A DNA stretch of 43,120 nucleotides. Origin: Streptomyces flavotricini (GTDB lineage: Bacteria; Actinomycetota; Actinomycetes; Streptomycetales; Streptomycetaceae). The position numbers were made by a program, and so were the translations under genes. Of this stretch, positions 8,794 through 16,884 are shown piece after piece; position 1 is the first letter of the stretch, and each line of letters opens with the position of its first letter. The notes beneath the pieces are model-generated. The model was not told where the DNA came from. It made no database searches and worked only from the letters and a program-made list of their open reading frames with translations. The stretch lies in contig NZ_JAINUL010000001.1 of NCBI RefSeq assembly GCF_020639365.1, positions 7,528,412 to 7,571,531 of the forward strand, given 5' to 3'.

Positions 8794-9633
8794 CTACCCG
8801 GCGGGCGCGAGGGGCTCCTGGAGCTCCGTGACCCATTGGGTCCGGTCCTCCGGGCAGGCCAGGGTCAGTTCGCGCGCGTAGCCCGCCGAGCGGTGGCCGT
8901 TCGCGTCGATCCAGTGCGCGAGCGCCTGGGCGGTGGGCAGGATGCCGTCCATCGAGCCCCGGTGCACCACCGTCGCGGCCCGTTCCACCCCGGGCAGCTC
9001 CACCACCCGTACCGCGCCCCCGAGGGCCTCGGCGCGTACCGCGGGCCCCACCGGCAGCCCGGCGTGGACCAGGACGGCGCCGGCCTCCGCGCCCGGCGCG
9101 TCCTCGTAGTAGGCGATCCCCGGGCCGGTCGGGACCACCCCGGCGGCTTCGATCCGGCGGCAGAGCTCTTCGTAGAGCGGGCCGATGACCGGCCCGATGT
9201 CCTGAGGCTCGTAGCTCCCCGCGACCCCGGTCAGCTCGACGAGCCGGACGGGCGGGAGGCTTTTGACGACGATGTCGACGCTGGACATGGATCCCTCGCT
9301 CTCGATGGTCCGGAGCCTCGTCTCGACCTGGGTCAGCCGGGCCGCCGCGGCGGCCATGGCCGACTCCAGTTCGGCCCGCCGCAGCCGCAGCATGCCGCGC
9401 AACTCCTCCGAGCCCAGCCGCTCGTCGAGGATCGACCCCACTTCTTCCAGGCTGAAGCCGAGCTCCTTGAGCGCGATGACACGGTTGAGGCGGGCGAGTT
9501 GCCCGGCCTCGTAGTAGCGGTAGCCGCTGGCGGGGTCGACACGCGCCGGGCGCAGCAGTCCGATGGCGTCGTAGTGGCGCAGCATGCGGACCGATACCCG
9601 GCCGTGCTTGGCGAAGTCTCCGATGGTGAACAT
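8794..9633 (-). CDS. MerR family regulator with GyrI-like effector-binding domain
   Basis: 279 residues. The N-terminal 70 residues are a MerR winged helix (MFTIGDFAKHGRVSVRMLRHYDAIGLLRP, then SGYRYYEAGQLARLNRVIALKELGFSL). A dimerisation coiled coil follows (about 75-120, with an ALESAM-like run and TQVETRLRTIESE). Residues about 125-279 form a GyrI/BmrR-like effector domain (VVKSLPPVRLVEL start, GPLYEEL, Trp near the end). Such proteins activate drug-efflux or stress genes on binding aromatic or cationic ligands. The start at 9633 follows GGAGGAC; a longer open frame to 10296 is rejected because it runs antisense through the lipoprotein gene. Confidence 0.9.
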   Translation of the reverse strand: MFTIGDFAKHGRVSVRMLRHYDAIGLLRPARVDPASGYRYYEAGQLARLNRVIALKELGFSLEEVGSILDERLGSEELRGMLRLRRAELESAMAAAAARLTQVETRLRTIESEGSMSSVDIVVKSLPPVRLVELTGVAGSYEPQDIGPVIGPLYEELCRRIEAAGVVPTGPGIAYYEDAPGAEAGAVLVHAGLPVGPAVRAEALGGAVRVVELPGVERAATVVHRGSMDGILPTAQALAHWIDANGHRSAGYARELTLACPEDRTQWVTELQEPLAPAG

Positions 9634-9695
9634 GACGTCCTCCAGTGCAGGCCCTGACACGGGGGGAGGGTCAAGTCCTGAGCGATATCTGCTGG

Positions 9696-10136
9696 TCAGC
9701 GGCCATACTGCCGGATGCACAGATCCACGATGGAGGGCGGTACGGCCCCCTCGGCGGCGGCGCACAGCTCGTCGGGGCGGGGCAGGCGCGGCGCGGCAGG
9801 CTGTCGCGGGGTGCGCGGCGGCGCGGGCTTGGCCGGGCGCGCCCGGCGGGGCGCCGCGGGCGGTTCGGCGCCGCGTACGGCGGGAGGCCGCTCCGGGGCG
9901 GCACGGACCGGCGGAGGGCCCGGCGGTTCGGGGAGCCGCCCAAGCGGGAGGGGAAGGGGCTCCGCGTGAGCCGGCGGCCGGTCGGGGGCGGCCGACGCAT
10001 CGGCCGTGTCCTGCGCGTCCGCGGCCGCCGAGGAGTCGCGCGACGGAGCCGGAACCGCCTCCGGTCCCACACAGACGCAGCCGGCGCTCGCGAGCAGCGC
10101 GACGAGGGACAGGGGCAGGGCCCGGCGTAACTGCAT
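9696..10136 (-). CDS. Pro/Ala-rich lipoprotein (paralogue of the gene at 32882)
   Basis: 146 residues. A short basic start (MQLRR), hydrophobic core and lipobox LLASAGC indicate a lipid-anchored extracytoplasmic protein. The middle is low-complexity Pro/Ala/Arg, and the C-terminus is a conserved two-Cys motif, LCAAAEGAVPPSIVDLC. The protein at 32882-33325 has the same start, a PLGRLP block and the same C-terminal motif, so the two are paralogues. The Met at 10136 is chosen because the DNA just before it (GGTGG-TCGG) is conserved in the paralogue whereas the upstream Met at 10154 is not. Function unknown. Confidence 0.7.
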   Translation of the reverse strand: MQLRRALPLSLVALLASAGCVCVGPEAVPAPSRDSSAAADAQDTADASAAPDRPPAHAEPLPLPLGRLPEPPGPPPVRAAPERPPAVRGAEPPAAPRRARPAKPAPPRTPRQPAAPRLPRPDELCAAAEGAVPPSIVDLCIRQYGR

Positions 10137-10557
10137 CCGACCACCATGCCGCACCGCGGACCGCTCGCAGGGCCGCGCTCACGCGTCCGGGTGAAGCGGC
10201 GGCGGAGTCGGCCCCGCGGGTCCCACCGTCACGGTCCGGATGCCGAGGGCTACCGGGGTCGAGAAGCGGAACGGACGGATGGTGCAGATCGGACACCCGG
10301 CTTGACCGGGGCCATCCCGGGGGGAAAGAGTGCGCCGATCAAGCACTCAAGAACCATCGCATGAGCTGCACTTCGGAGATGTCTCATATGTTCGTACCGG
10401 TCCGCGATTCGCTTGACCCCATGACGACCCGAGGCGCACTTCAGCCGTGCGCCGCCACGGGCACGGTCCTGGTCGCGCGGCGGCGCAGGGCCTGACCGGG
10501 AGGGTGGGGGCCGACACCGCACCGCCGCGCCGGTCCCCACCCCCGCCGGGAGACACC
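10137..10557. other. Intergenic region of about 420 nt
   Basis: Divergent gap between the lipoprotein and peptidoglycan-binding genes. It is less GC-rich around 10330-10420 than its surroundings, which suggests promoter DNA, and it holds one small open frame (10361-10495). I see no clear RNA gene or strong inverted repeat. Confidence 0.4.
10361..10495 (+). CDS. Possible small ORF of 44 residues
   Basis: ATG at 10361 with further in-frame Met codons at 10379, 10388 and 10421. The product is short and basic, containing FVPVRDSLDPMTTRG and ending in ARRRRA. No family is recognised and no convincing ribosome site is seen. It ends 62 nt before the peptidoglycan-binding gene and could be a leader peptide or chance. 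Confidence 0.2.
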   Translation: MSCTSEMSHMFVPVRDSLDPMTTRGALQPCAATGTVLVARRRRA

Positions 10558-11295
10558 GTGTCCCACCACTCCGACGAGAGCGCAGGCGCGCCCGACGACC
10601 GCCTGTTCGTGCGCCCGTACGTGGCCCCCTCCGCGCGGCCGCCCCGAGCGGCGACGCCCGCCTGGCCGCACACCGGGCCCGTCCCCGTGTCCTTCGACGC
10701 GCCCGGAACCCGGGGCGAGGGAGCTGCCGCGGAGCCGGCCGGCGCACCCGCCGCTCCGGAGCGCGGCAGCCGGGTCCCGCTGGCGGCCCTCGCCCTGCTC
10801 GCCCTCGCCGCGGCCGGCGGACTGGCGTTCTGGCTCAGCGGACCCGACCCGGAGCCCCGGCGGGCCGTGAGGGCACCGCAGTTGTCCCTGCCGGTGCTCC
10901 CGGCGCGCAGCCCCGGGGCCGACGCGGAGACCCCGCCCGAAGGGTCCGGGCGGGCCTCCGCGCCGCCCGCGGCGGCATCAGGGCCGGCAACGGCGTCGAG
11001 CCCGGGCCCGGCGGGACCCTCCGCGGGACGGACCCCCGCGCCGGCGAGGCCGAGCGGCCCGTCCGGGGCGGCGTCCCCGGGAGGTTCCGGGACGCTGCGC
11101 ATGGGTGACCGCGGGCCCGAGGTGCGCGCCCTCCAGGAGCGGCTCTACGCCCAGGGGTTCACGTACGTCCAGGTCACCGGCGAGTACGACAGCCAGACCA
11201 AGCGCGGGGTCGCCCAGCTGCAGCGCGACCGGGACATCAAGGGCGACCAGCCCGGGGTCTACGGCCCGGCCACGCGCGCGGCCTTCGGGGGCTGA
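10558..11295 (+). CDS. Membrane-anchored peptidoglycan-binding domain protein
   Basis: 245 residues from the GTG at 10558 (GGGAGA 4-9 nt upstream). The cytoplasmic N-terminus (about 1-70) is followed by one membrane segment (about 75-95, VPLAALALLALAAAGGLAFWL), a long Pro/Ala/Gly-rich linker (about 100-175) and a C-terminal PG_binding_1 domain. The last reads MGDRGPEVRALQERLYAQG, then TGEYDSQTKRGVAQLQRDRDI and VYGPATRAAF. The domain binds cell-wall peptidoglycan and no hydrolase is attached, so the protein may tether or sense the wall. A longer frame upstream is not supported. Confidence 0.82.
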   Translation: MSHHSDESAGAPDDRLFVRPYVAPSARPPRAATPAWPHTGPVPVSFDAPGTRGEGAAAEPAGAPAAPERGSRVPLAALALLALAAAGGLAFWLSGPDPEPRRAVRAPQLSLPVLPARSPGADAETPPEGSGRASAPPAAASGPATASSPGPAGPSAGRTPAPARPSGPSGAASPGGSGTLRMGDRGPEVRALQERLYAQGFTYVQVTGEYDSQTKRGVAQLQRDRDIKGDQPGVYGPATRAAFGG

Positions 11296-11309
11296 CCCCC
11301 GAGGTCAGC
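11291..11309. terminator. Short hairpin spanning two convergent stop codons
   Basis: GCTGACC and GGTCAGC pair perfectly around a 5-nt loop. The stem contains both the stop of the peptidoglycan-binding gene and the stop of the SDR gene. Confidence 0.4.
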
Positions 11310-12048
11310 GGCCTCCCGAGACCCGCAGGACGGCGCCCGTCGTGTACGAGGCGTCCGGGGACAGCAGCCAGGCCACGGCCCCGGCGACCTCCTCCGGCTG
11401 CCCGGCCCGCCCGAGCGGGATCCCGGCCGCCGCCCGGGCCGGCCGCCCGGGGTCGCCCATCGCGGCGTGCATGTCGGTCTCGATGATGCCGGGCGCCACC
11501 GCGTTGACCCGGATCCCGTCCGGCCCGAGCTCCTTGGACAGCCCCACCGTCAGGGCGTCGGTGGCGGCCTTGGTCGCCGCGTAGTGGACGTAGTCGCCGG
11601 GGCTGCCGAGCGTGGCTGCCGCCGAGGACACGTTCACGATGGCCCCGCCGCCCGCCCCCGCCATGTCCCGGGCGGCGCGGCGGCAGCACAGCAGGTACCC
11701 GAGCAGATTGACCTCGACCACGCGCCGCAGGTCCTCGGTCGAGGTGTCCGCGAGCCGGCCGAGCGGGCCGGTCACGCCGGCGTTGTTCACGAGCCCCGTC
11801 ACCGCGCCGAACTCCGCGCCGGCGATGTCGAAGAGCCGCTCCACCCCGCACTCGTCGGCGGTGTCCGCGCGGACGGTCAGACACTGCGCGCCACTCGCCC
11901 GTACGCGCCGCGCGACGGCCTCGGCGGCCGCTTCGTCGCGGAGGTATCCGAGCACCACGTCATGGCCGTCCTCGGCCAGGCGCAGGCAGGTCGCGGCGCC
12001 GATGCCCCGGCTGCCTCCGGTGACGACGGTGACCGGACGACGTGGCAC
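11305..12048 (-). CDS. Short-chain dehydrogenase/reductase, FabG-like
   Basis: 247 residues from a GTG at 12048 preceded by a strong AGGAGGT. It is a classical SDR: cofactor motif TGGSRGIG near the start, NNAG, the catalytic Ser in NVSSAAA, and YVHYAATK supplying Tyr and Lys, then PG-IIETDM and a C-terminal GAVLRVSGG. Classical family members with an acidic or basic residue after strand 2 choose NADH or NADPH; the Arg in GYLRDE suggests NADPH. The protein probably reduces a 3-oxoacyl or similar keto substrate; the true substrate is unknown. Confidence 0.85.
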   Translation of the reverse strand: MPRRPVTVVTGGSRGIGAATCLRLAEDGHDVVLGYLRDEAAAEAVARRVRASGAQCLTVRADTADECGVERLFDIAGAEFGAVTGLVNNAGVTGPLGRLADTSTEDLRRVVEVNLLGYLLCCRRAARDMAGAGGGAIVNVSSAAATLGSPGDYVHYAATKAATDALTVGLSKELGPDGIRVNAVAPGIIETDMHAAMGDPGRPARAAAGIPLGRAGQPEEVAGAVAWLLSPDASYTTGAVLRVSGGR

Positions 12049-12080
12049 GAGGACCTCCTGGGGGCGGCGGACGGCGGGAC

Positions 12081-12112
12081 GGCGGGACGGTGGGGTGGCG
12101 GGACGGTGGGGT
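12081..12112. repeat. Two perfect 16-bp tandem copies
   Basis: GGCGGGACGGTGGGGT occurs twice back to back, with partial copies on both sides. It lies upstream of the SDR gene, between the divergent SDR and RNA-ligase genes. It could be a slippage product or a G-rich structured element. Confidence 0.75.
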
Positions 12113-12236
12113 GGCGCGGACGCGGGGGCGGGGCGCGTCAGGCTAACACCGGGATTTCGGCTGGACCAGCGCAAATGCCGGGCCGCACAGTGGACGCCGT
12201 CGTACACGACGCCGTCACATCCGAGGAGTTGCGCAC

Positions 12237-13313
12237 ATGTCGACCTTGCGGGTCACCGCCGAAGAGCTGACCGTCCACGAGCATCCGAACGCCGACGCGC
12301 TGGAGCTGGCCCAGGTGGGCCTCTACCGGGCCGTCGTCGCCAAGGGGGCCTATCGCACCGGCGAGTTCGCCCTCTACATACCCGAACAGGCCGTGCTGCC
12401 CGCCGACCTGATCGCGGAGCTCGGCCTGACCGGCCGCCTCGCGGGAGGCTCCGCCGACCGGGTCAAGGCGGTCCGGCTGCGCGGCGAGCTGTCGCAGGGG
12501 CTGGTGTGCCGGCCGAGGGCGCTGGCCGATGTGGACCTGGCGCGGGCGGCCGAGGAGGGCGTGGACTTCGCCGAGCTGCTCGGGATCACGAAATGGGCGC
12601 CGCCCGTCCCGACGACGATGAACGGCGAGGTGGAGTCGGCGCCCGAGCTGCTGCCGTGGGTGGACATCGAGAACCTCCAGCGTTACCCGGACCTGTTCGA
12701 GCCCGGCGAGCCGGTCGTCCTCACCGAGAAGCTGCACGGCACGGCCTGCCTGTCGACGTACGTCGTCGACGGCGGCCGGGTGTTCGTCTCCTCGAAGGGG
12801 TTCGGCTCCAAGGGGCTGGCCCTGCGGGAGGACGAGCGCAACCTGTACTGGCGGGCGGTGCGCGGGCACGGCGTACCGGAGGTCGCCGCGAAGCTGGCCG
12901 AGCGGCTGGGCGCCACCCGGATCGGAGTGTTCGGCGAGGTGTACGGCGCGGGCGTCCAGGACCTGGCGTACGGAACGGACGCGCGCACCGCCGCCACCGG
13001 GCCGGGCTACGCCGTCTTCGACATAGCGGCGGAGATCGACGGCCAGGTGCGGTGGCTGGACCCGCGGGAGCTGCTCCAGGACGGCGAACTGCCCCTGGTG
13101 CCGACGCTCTTCGAGGGCCCGTACGAGCTCGACACGGTGCTGGGGCTGGCGAGCGGCCGGGAGACGGTGTCCGGACGGTCCGCGCACCTGCGCGAGGGCG
13201 TGGTGATCCGCCCGGTGACGGAGCGCCACAGCCCGGTGGTCGGCGGCCGCGCCATAGCCAAGGCCGTCAGCCCGGCCTACCTCACCCGCAAGGGGGGCAC
13301 GGAATACGAGTGA
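12237..13313 (+). CDS. ATP-dependent RNA ligase, Rnl5/DraRnl type
   Basis: 358 residues, close to the length of Deinococcus DraRnl. Residues 1-110 form the N-terminal OB-like domain of this family (VHEHPNADALELAQVG, YIPEQAVLP). The nucleotidyltransferase domain has motif I EKLHGT with nucleophile Lys165, then SSKGFGSKG, FGEVYG (232-237) and YAVFDIA (258-264), motif IV EGVVIRP (320-326) and motif V IAKAV (Lys342). All catalytic motifs are intact. The characterised family member seals 3'-OH/5'-phosphate nicks in RNA-containing duplexes. GAGGAG precedes the ATG. The gene stands alone, divergent from the SDR, 12 kb from the RNA-repair operon at 25353-30067. Confidence 0.88.
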   Translation: MSTLRVTAEELTVHEHPNADALELAQVGLYRAVVAKGAYRTGEFALYIPEQAVLPADLIAELGLTGRLAGGSADRVKAVRLRGELSQGLVCRPRALADVDLARAAEEGVDFAELLGITKWAPPVPTTMNGEVESAPELLPWVDIENLQRYPDLFEPGEPVVLTEKLHGTACLSTYVVDGGRVFVSSKGFGSKGLALREDERNLYWRAVRGHGVPEVAAKLAERLGATRIGVFGEVYGAGVQDLAYGTDARTAATGPGYAVFDIAAEIDGQVRWLDPRELLQDGELPLVPTLFEGPYELDTVLGLASGRETVSGRSAHLREGVVIRPVTERHSPVVGGRAIAKAVSPAYLTRKGGTEYE

Positions 13314-13335
13314 CCCCGGCCCGCGGGCCGGGGTC
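13312..13335. terminator. 24-bp perfect palindrome at the RNA ligase stop
   Basis: GACCCCGGCCCG is followed by its exact reverse complement. The palindrome overlaps the ligase stop codon and lies 6 nt from the end of the convergent cupin gene; it is likely a shared terminator. Confidence 0.6.
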
Positions 13336-13341
13336 TCCCGT

Positions 13342-13761
13342 TCACGCCGGCGGTCCTGCGGAGGGAATGAGGGGGAGGGGGGTGTTGGGGCCCCTCATGA
13401 ACTCCACCGTCGTGAAGACGAGCGGGGCCGGGCCGATGTTCTCCAGGTCGTGCAGGAGGAACTCGCCCGGCCCGAAGGTGAGATGGCGGGTCTCGCCCTG
13501 TGCGTACGTGACCTCTCGGGTGACGCCGTCGGCGGTGTGCTGGCGGCTGCGGCCGGGGGTCACCGCCGTCCAGAAGTAGTCGAGCACGTGCCGGTGCGCC
13601 GGCAGCCGCTCGCCCGGCGCGAGCCGGATCTCCCAGACCCGGACCCGGCCCGTCTCGGTGAGCAGCCGCTGCCCGACGTGCCCGTTGAACGCGCAGGCCT
13701 CGAACTCCGCCCGCAGCGCGGGCGACCACCCCTCGAAGCCGGAGCCGGTGATCTCAGACAA
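13342..13761 (-). CDS. Cupin-domain protein
   Basis: About 139 residues if it starts at the TTG at 13761, which overlaps the last codons of the SDR gene and suggests translational coupling. A single cupin barrel is visible: motif 1 LPAHRHVLDYFWTAVTPG, with two His and an acidic residue nearby, and motif 2 GPGEFLLHDLENIGPAPLVF with a further His. Metal-binding cupins include isomerases, dioxygenases and ligand-binding proteins; the partner SDR suggests a small-molecule pathway. The start is uncertain, the domain call firm. Confidence 0.7.
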   Translation of the reverse strand: MSEITGSGFEGWSPALRAEFEACAFNGHVGQRLLTETGRVRVWEIRLAPGERLPAHRHVLDYFWTAVTPGRSRQHTADGVTREVTYAQGETRHLTFGPGEFLLHDLENIGPAPLVFTTVEFMRGPNTPLPLIPSAGPPA

Positions 13762-14491
13762 GGCGCGCGCCGCCGTCCACGTGCAGCACGGTGCCGGTGA
13801 CGAACGGGTTGGTGACCGCGTACAGCACCGACCGCACCACGTCCTGCGGGGTGCCGGTCCTCCTGGCCGGGTTGCGTTCCGCGACCCCGCGCAGGAAGGC
13901 CTCCTTGTCCTCGCCGAGCCGGTCCCACGCCCCGGAGTCGATGATGCCGGGGGAGACGGCGTTGACCCGCAGCGGCGCCAGCTCGACGGCCAGCGCCTCC
14001 ACGAGGAACGACAGGGCGCCGTTGGTGGTGGCCATGACCACCCGCTCCGGTGCGGGCCGCCAGGCCGCGAAGCCGGAGAAGAAGGTGAGGGACCCGCCCT
14101 CGTCCATCCGCCCCGCCAGGTGCTTGGCGAGCAGCAGCGGCCCGAACACCTTCGCGGCGAAGGCCCGCTGGACGTCGGCGAGCACGAGCCCCGACACCGG
14201 CCCGTTGGCGGGGACGGCGGCCGTCGAGACGACGTGGTCGACGCGGCCCGCGGCTTCGGCGAGGGCGGCGACAGACCCCTCGTCGGTGAGGTCGGTCGGC
14301 TGGATGAGGGCCGGTCCGGGCAGGGCGGCCGCCGTCGCCGACAGCCGGTCCGCGTCGGGCCCGGCGAGGACGAGCTCGGCACCGGCCGCGGACGCCGTAC
14401 GGGCCAGTGCCCGCCCGATGTGCGAGCCGGCGCCGACGACGACGATCCGCTTGCCGTCGAAGGAGTCCTGGAAGGGAGCAGCAGTGGTCAT
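13754..14491 (-). CDS. Atypical short-chain dehydrogenase (degenerate active site)
   Basis: 245 residues. The Rossmann half is clear: VVVGAGSHIGRALAR for cofactor, then LTDEGSVAAL and VSTAAVP in place of NNAG. The catalytic Tyr-x-x-x-Lys is missing: the corresponding stretch reads ERVVMATTNGALS, with Asn where Lys is expected and no Tyr. The downstream PGIIDSGAWDRL and VLHVDGG ends are normal. Either the enzyme uses other residues or it is a non-catalytic binding protein. It is coupled to the cupin gene and divergent from the LysR gene, which probably controls both. Confidence 0.82.
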   Translation of the reverse strand: MTTAAPFQDSFDGKRIVVVGAGSHIGRALARTASAAGAELVLAGPDADRLSATAAALPGPALIQPTDLTDEGSVAALAEAAGRVDHVVSTAAVPANGPVSGLVLADVQRAFAAKVFGPLLLAKHLAGRMDEGGSLTFFSGFAAWRPAPERVVMATTNGALSFLVEALAVELAPLRVNAVSPGIIDSGAWDRLGEDKEAFLRGVAERNPARRTGTPQDVVRSVLYAVTNPFVTGTVLHVDGGARLV

Positions 14492-14506
14492 GGGATGTCC
14501 TGAGGT

Positions 14507-14542
14507 CGAAGTGGCCGAAGTGGCCCAAGTGATCGAAATGCT
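14507..14542. repeat. Four degenerate 9-bp tandem repeats in the SDR/LysR gap
   Basis: Two exact CGAAGTGGC units followed by CCAAGTGAT and CGAAATGCT. The array is flanked by a direct repeat of CTGAGGTC (14500-14507 and 14541-14548). It lies just upstream of the SDR start, where LysR or another factor could bind. Confidence 0.55.
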
Positions 14543-14621
14543 GAGGTCCTGCGTCGTGTACCTCCACGACTCTCCGCCCAGCGGATCCCATACGTCCAAG
14601 ACATCGTTTCTACCGTTGCCA

Positions 14622-14627
14622 TAAAAT
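14622..14627 (+). promoter_or_regulatory. Probable -10 box of the LysR gene (leaderless transcript)
   Basis: TAAAAT lies 7 nt before the LysR ATG and no ribosome site precedes that ATG. This spacing predicts transcription starting at or near the start codon, as is common in Streptomyces. The -35 is not convincing. Confidence 0.4.
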
Positions 14628-14633
14628 CTGCTC

Positions 14634-15509
14634 ATGACCACGCTGCGGCAGCTCGAATACCTCGTCACCATCGTCGACACGGGCTCCTTCACCCGGGCCG
14701 CCGAGCTCCTGCACGTCTCCCAGCCCGCCCTGTCCCACCAGGTCCGCGCGCTGGAGCGGGATGCCGGCGGGCCGCTGCTGGAGCGGCTGCCGCGCGCGGT
14801 CCGGCTGACCCCGATGGGCCGCGCGATGCTCCCGCACGCCCGCGCCGCGCTCGCCGACGCCGAACGGGCCCGGACCGCCGCCCGCCGCGCCGTCGGCCTG
14901 GACGGCGGCGAGATCCAGGTCGCCGCCGTCTACTCGGTCACGCTCGGGATCCTGCTCCCGGTGCTGCGCACCTGGCACGAGCGCCACCCGCAGGTACGCG
15001 TCCGGCTGATGGAGTTCCCGCACACCGACGCACTGCTCGCCGCGATGACCGCGGGCCGCGCCGACCTCGCCGTGGGTCCTCGGCCCGGCGGATGGGACGG
15101 CCCGGTGACGGAGTTGGGGGAGGAGGAGTTCGTACTGGCCGTCCCCGCCGGGGATCCGGCCCCGGACCGGGTGCGCCTCGTGGACCTGGCGGACCGGTCA
15201 TGGGTGCACTACGCCCCCGGCAACGGCCTGGCCGAGGTGGTGGACCAGGCCTGTGCCGCGGCCGGATTCCGGCCGCGGGCCGCCGTACGGACCGAACAGA
15301 CCGCGGCCGCGCCGTTGTTGGCCGCCACCGGGCTCGGCCCGGCCCTGGTCCCGGAAAGCGTCGTGCCGCCCGGCTTCGCGGGCCGGGTGCTGCGCCCCGA
15401 GCCGCCGGTGCGCCGGATGCTGGCCGCCTACACGCGCCCGCACCCCGACCCGCTCACCACGGCCTTCCTGGGCACCCTCGCCCGGCACGCTGCGGACGGC
15501 GGTGCCTGA
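14634..15509 (+). CDS. LysR family transcriptional regulator
   Basis: 291 residues with a canonical LysR N-terminus (LRQLEYLVTIVDTGSFTRAAELLHVSQPALSHQVRALE, residues about 4-42) and a periplasmic-binding-protein-like effector domain (about 90-290, ending LTTAFLGTLARHA). The gene is divergent from the SDR/cupin pair, the usual arrangement for a LysR activator and its target. Its ligand is unknown. The stop and the stop of the convergent ROK gene lie inside the palindrome CCTGAGCTCAGG (15505-15516). Confidence 0.9.
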   Translation: MTTLRQLEYLVTIVDTGSFTRAAELLHVSQPALSHQVRALERDAGGPLLERLPRAVRLTPMGRAMLPHARAALADAERARTAARRAVGLDGGEIQVAAVYSVTLGILLPVLRTWHERHPQVRVRLMEFPHTDALLAAMTAGRADLAVGPRPGGWDGPVTELGEEEFVLAVPAGDPAPDRVRLVDLADRSWVHYAPGNGLAEVVDQACAAAGFRPRAAVRTEQTAAAPLLAATGLGPALVPESVVPPGFAGRVLRPEPPVRRMLAAYTRPHPDPLTTAFLGTLARHAADGGA

Positions 15510-15511
15510 GC

Positions 15512-16822
15512 TCAGGGACGCCGGGCCGGAGATCCGGCGCGGACCTCGAGGGAGGTGCGCCAGCCCGGGGCCTCCGGCTGCGGGGGCCGGGGCGCGGGGC
15601 GGCCGCCCGTGGCGAAGAACGCCGACAGGGGGAGCGTCGCGGCGCCGACCGTGACCGCGTCCGGGCCGAGGGAGCCCAGACCGATGGAGACGCGGTCGGC
15701 GGGATGGCGCAGGGAGTACCGGGCCGCGTGCTCCCGTACGGCGGGCAGGATGTGCGGGCCCAGCAGCAGACCGGCCCAGCCGCCGATCAGGATGCGCTCC
15801 GGCCGGAACAGGTTGATCACGTCCGACAGGCCCGCGCCGAGGTATTCCGCGGTCTCCTCCAGGACCTCCAGGGCCACCGGATCCGCCGCTGCCGCCGCCG
15901 CCAGCAGCCCGGACAGGGCCTCCTCCTCGTCCGCCGCGTCCGCGGCGCCACCGCCCCGTTCCGCCCACCGCGCCAGCAGCGACTCCGCCCCCGTGTACGC
16001 CTCCAGGCAGCCCAGCGCCCCGCACCGGCAGCGCCGTCCCCGTACCGAAACCGTCAGGTGCCCCCACTCCAGCGGGGTGCCCTCCGTCGTCCCCCCGTCG
16101 GGCGAGCCGTCCGTGATCAGGCTGGCGCCGACGCCCGAGCCGAACAGGACGACGACGGCCTCGCGGGCGCCGCGGCCCGCCCCGAACCACATCTCGGCCT
16201 GGCCGAGCGTGCGCGCGCCGTTGTCGATGATGTACGGCACCTCCGGCGGCACGGCTCCGGTCGCGCGCAGCAGCGCCTCCAGCGGGACCGCGTCCCAGCC
16301 GATGGTCTGGCCGTGGACGACCGTCCCGCCCGGCGCCTCGCGGTCCACTATGCCGGGGACGCCGACGCCCACGCCGAGCAGTCGGTCGGTCCCGACCCGG
16401 GCCTGCGCGAGGACGGCGGTGATCCCGGTCCGGACGTGGTCCACGATCGGGCCGACGTCGTAGCAACCGCGCGGCTGCAACGGCACTTCCGAACGGGCGA
16501 GTTCGGTCAGGGCAAGGTCGAACAGCTCGACGCGGACCCGGGTTTCACCGACGTCGACCCCGATCATGTGGGCGCTGCCGGGGGCCACGCGCAGCAGGGT
16601 GCGCGGCCGGCCGCCGTCGGAGTCGACGACGCCGGCCTCCTCCAGGAGTCCGTCCGCGACGAGTTCGCCGACCACGTTGCTGACGGAGCCGGAGCTCAGC
16701 CCGGTGGCGGGCCCGAGTTCCTGCCGGCTCATCGGCCCGCCGAAGTACAGCCGCTGGAGTACGGCGCTGCGGTTGCCGCGCCGCAGGTCCCGCACCGTAC
16801 GGCCGCCACGCCCTGTGGTCAT
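15512..16822 (-). CDS. ROK family transcriptional regulator
   Basis: 436 residues. Residues about 10-75 are a MarR-like winged helix (NRSAVLQRLYFGGPMSRQELGPATGLSSGSVSNVV). The ROK sugar-kinase-like domain follows: phosphate motif GVDVGETRVRVELFD, a second glycine motif VVVLFGSGVGASLI, the sugar and zinc region EWGHLTV with CRCGALGCLEAYTG, and GGWAGLLLG near the end. ROK repressors bind sugars or sugar phosphates and release operators. AAGGAG precedes the ATG. The gene is divergent from the sugar ABC operon, with an inverted repeat overlapping that promoter, so it very likely represses the operon in the absence of an inducing sugar. Confidence 0.9.
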   Translation of the reverse strand: MTTGRGGRTVRDLRRGNRSAVLQRLYFGGPMSRQELGPATGLSSGSVSNVVGELVADGLLEEAGVVDSDGGRPRTLLRVAPGSAHMIGVDVGETRVRVELFDLALTELARSEVPLQPRGCYDVGPIVDHVRTGITAVLAQARVGTDRLLGVGVGVPGIVDREAPGGTVVHGQTIGWDAVPLEALLRATGAVPPEVPYIIDNGARTLGQAEMWFGAGRGAREAVVVLFGSGVGASLITDGSPDGGTTEGTPLEWGHLTVSVRGRRCRCGALGCLEAYTGAESLLARWAERGGGAADAADEEEALSGLLAAAAAADPVALEVLEETAEYLGAGLSDVINLFRPERILIGGWAGLLLGPHILPAVREHAARYSLRHPADRVSIGLGSLGPDAVTVGAATLPLSAFFATGGRPAPRPPQPEAPGWRTSLEVRAGSPARRP

Positions 16823-16884
16823 CTGGCTCCTTCCGTCCTGCCGTCCGCCCTGTCGTCGCTCGCAACATACCCCTGCGAGACCTC

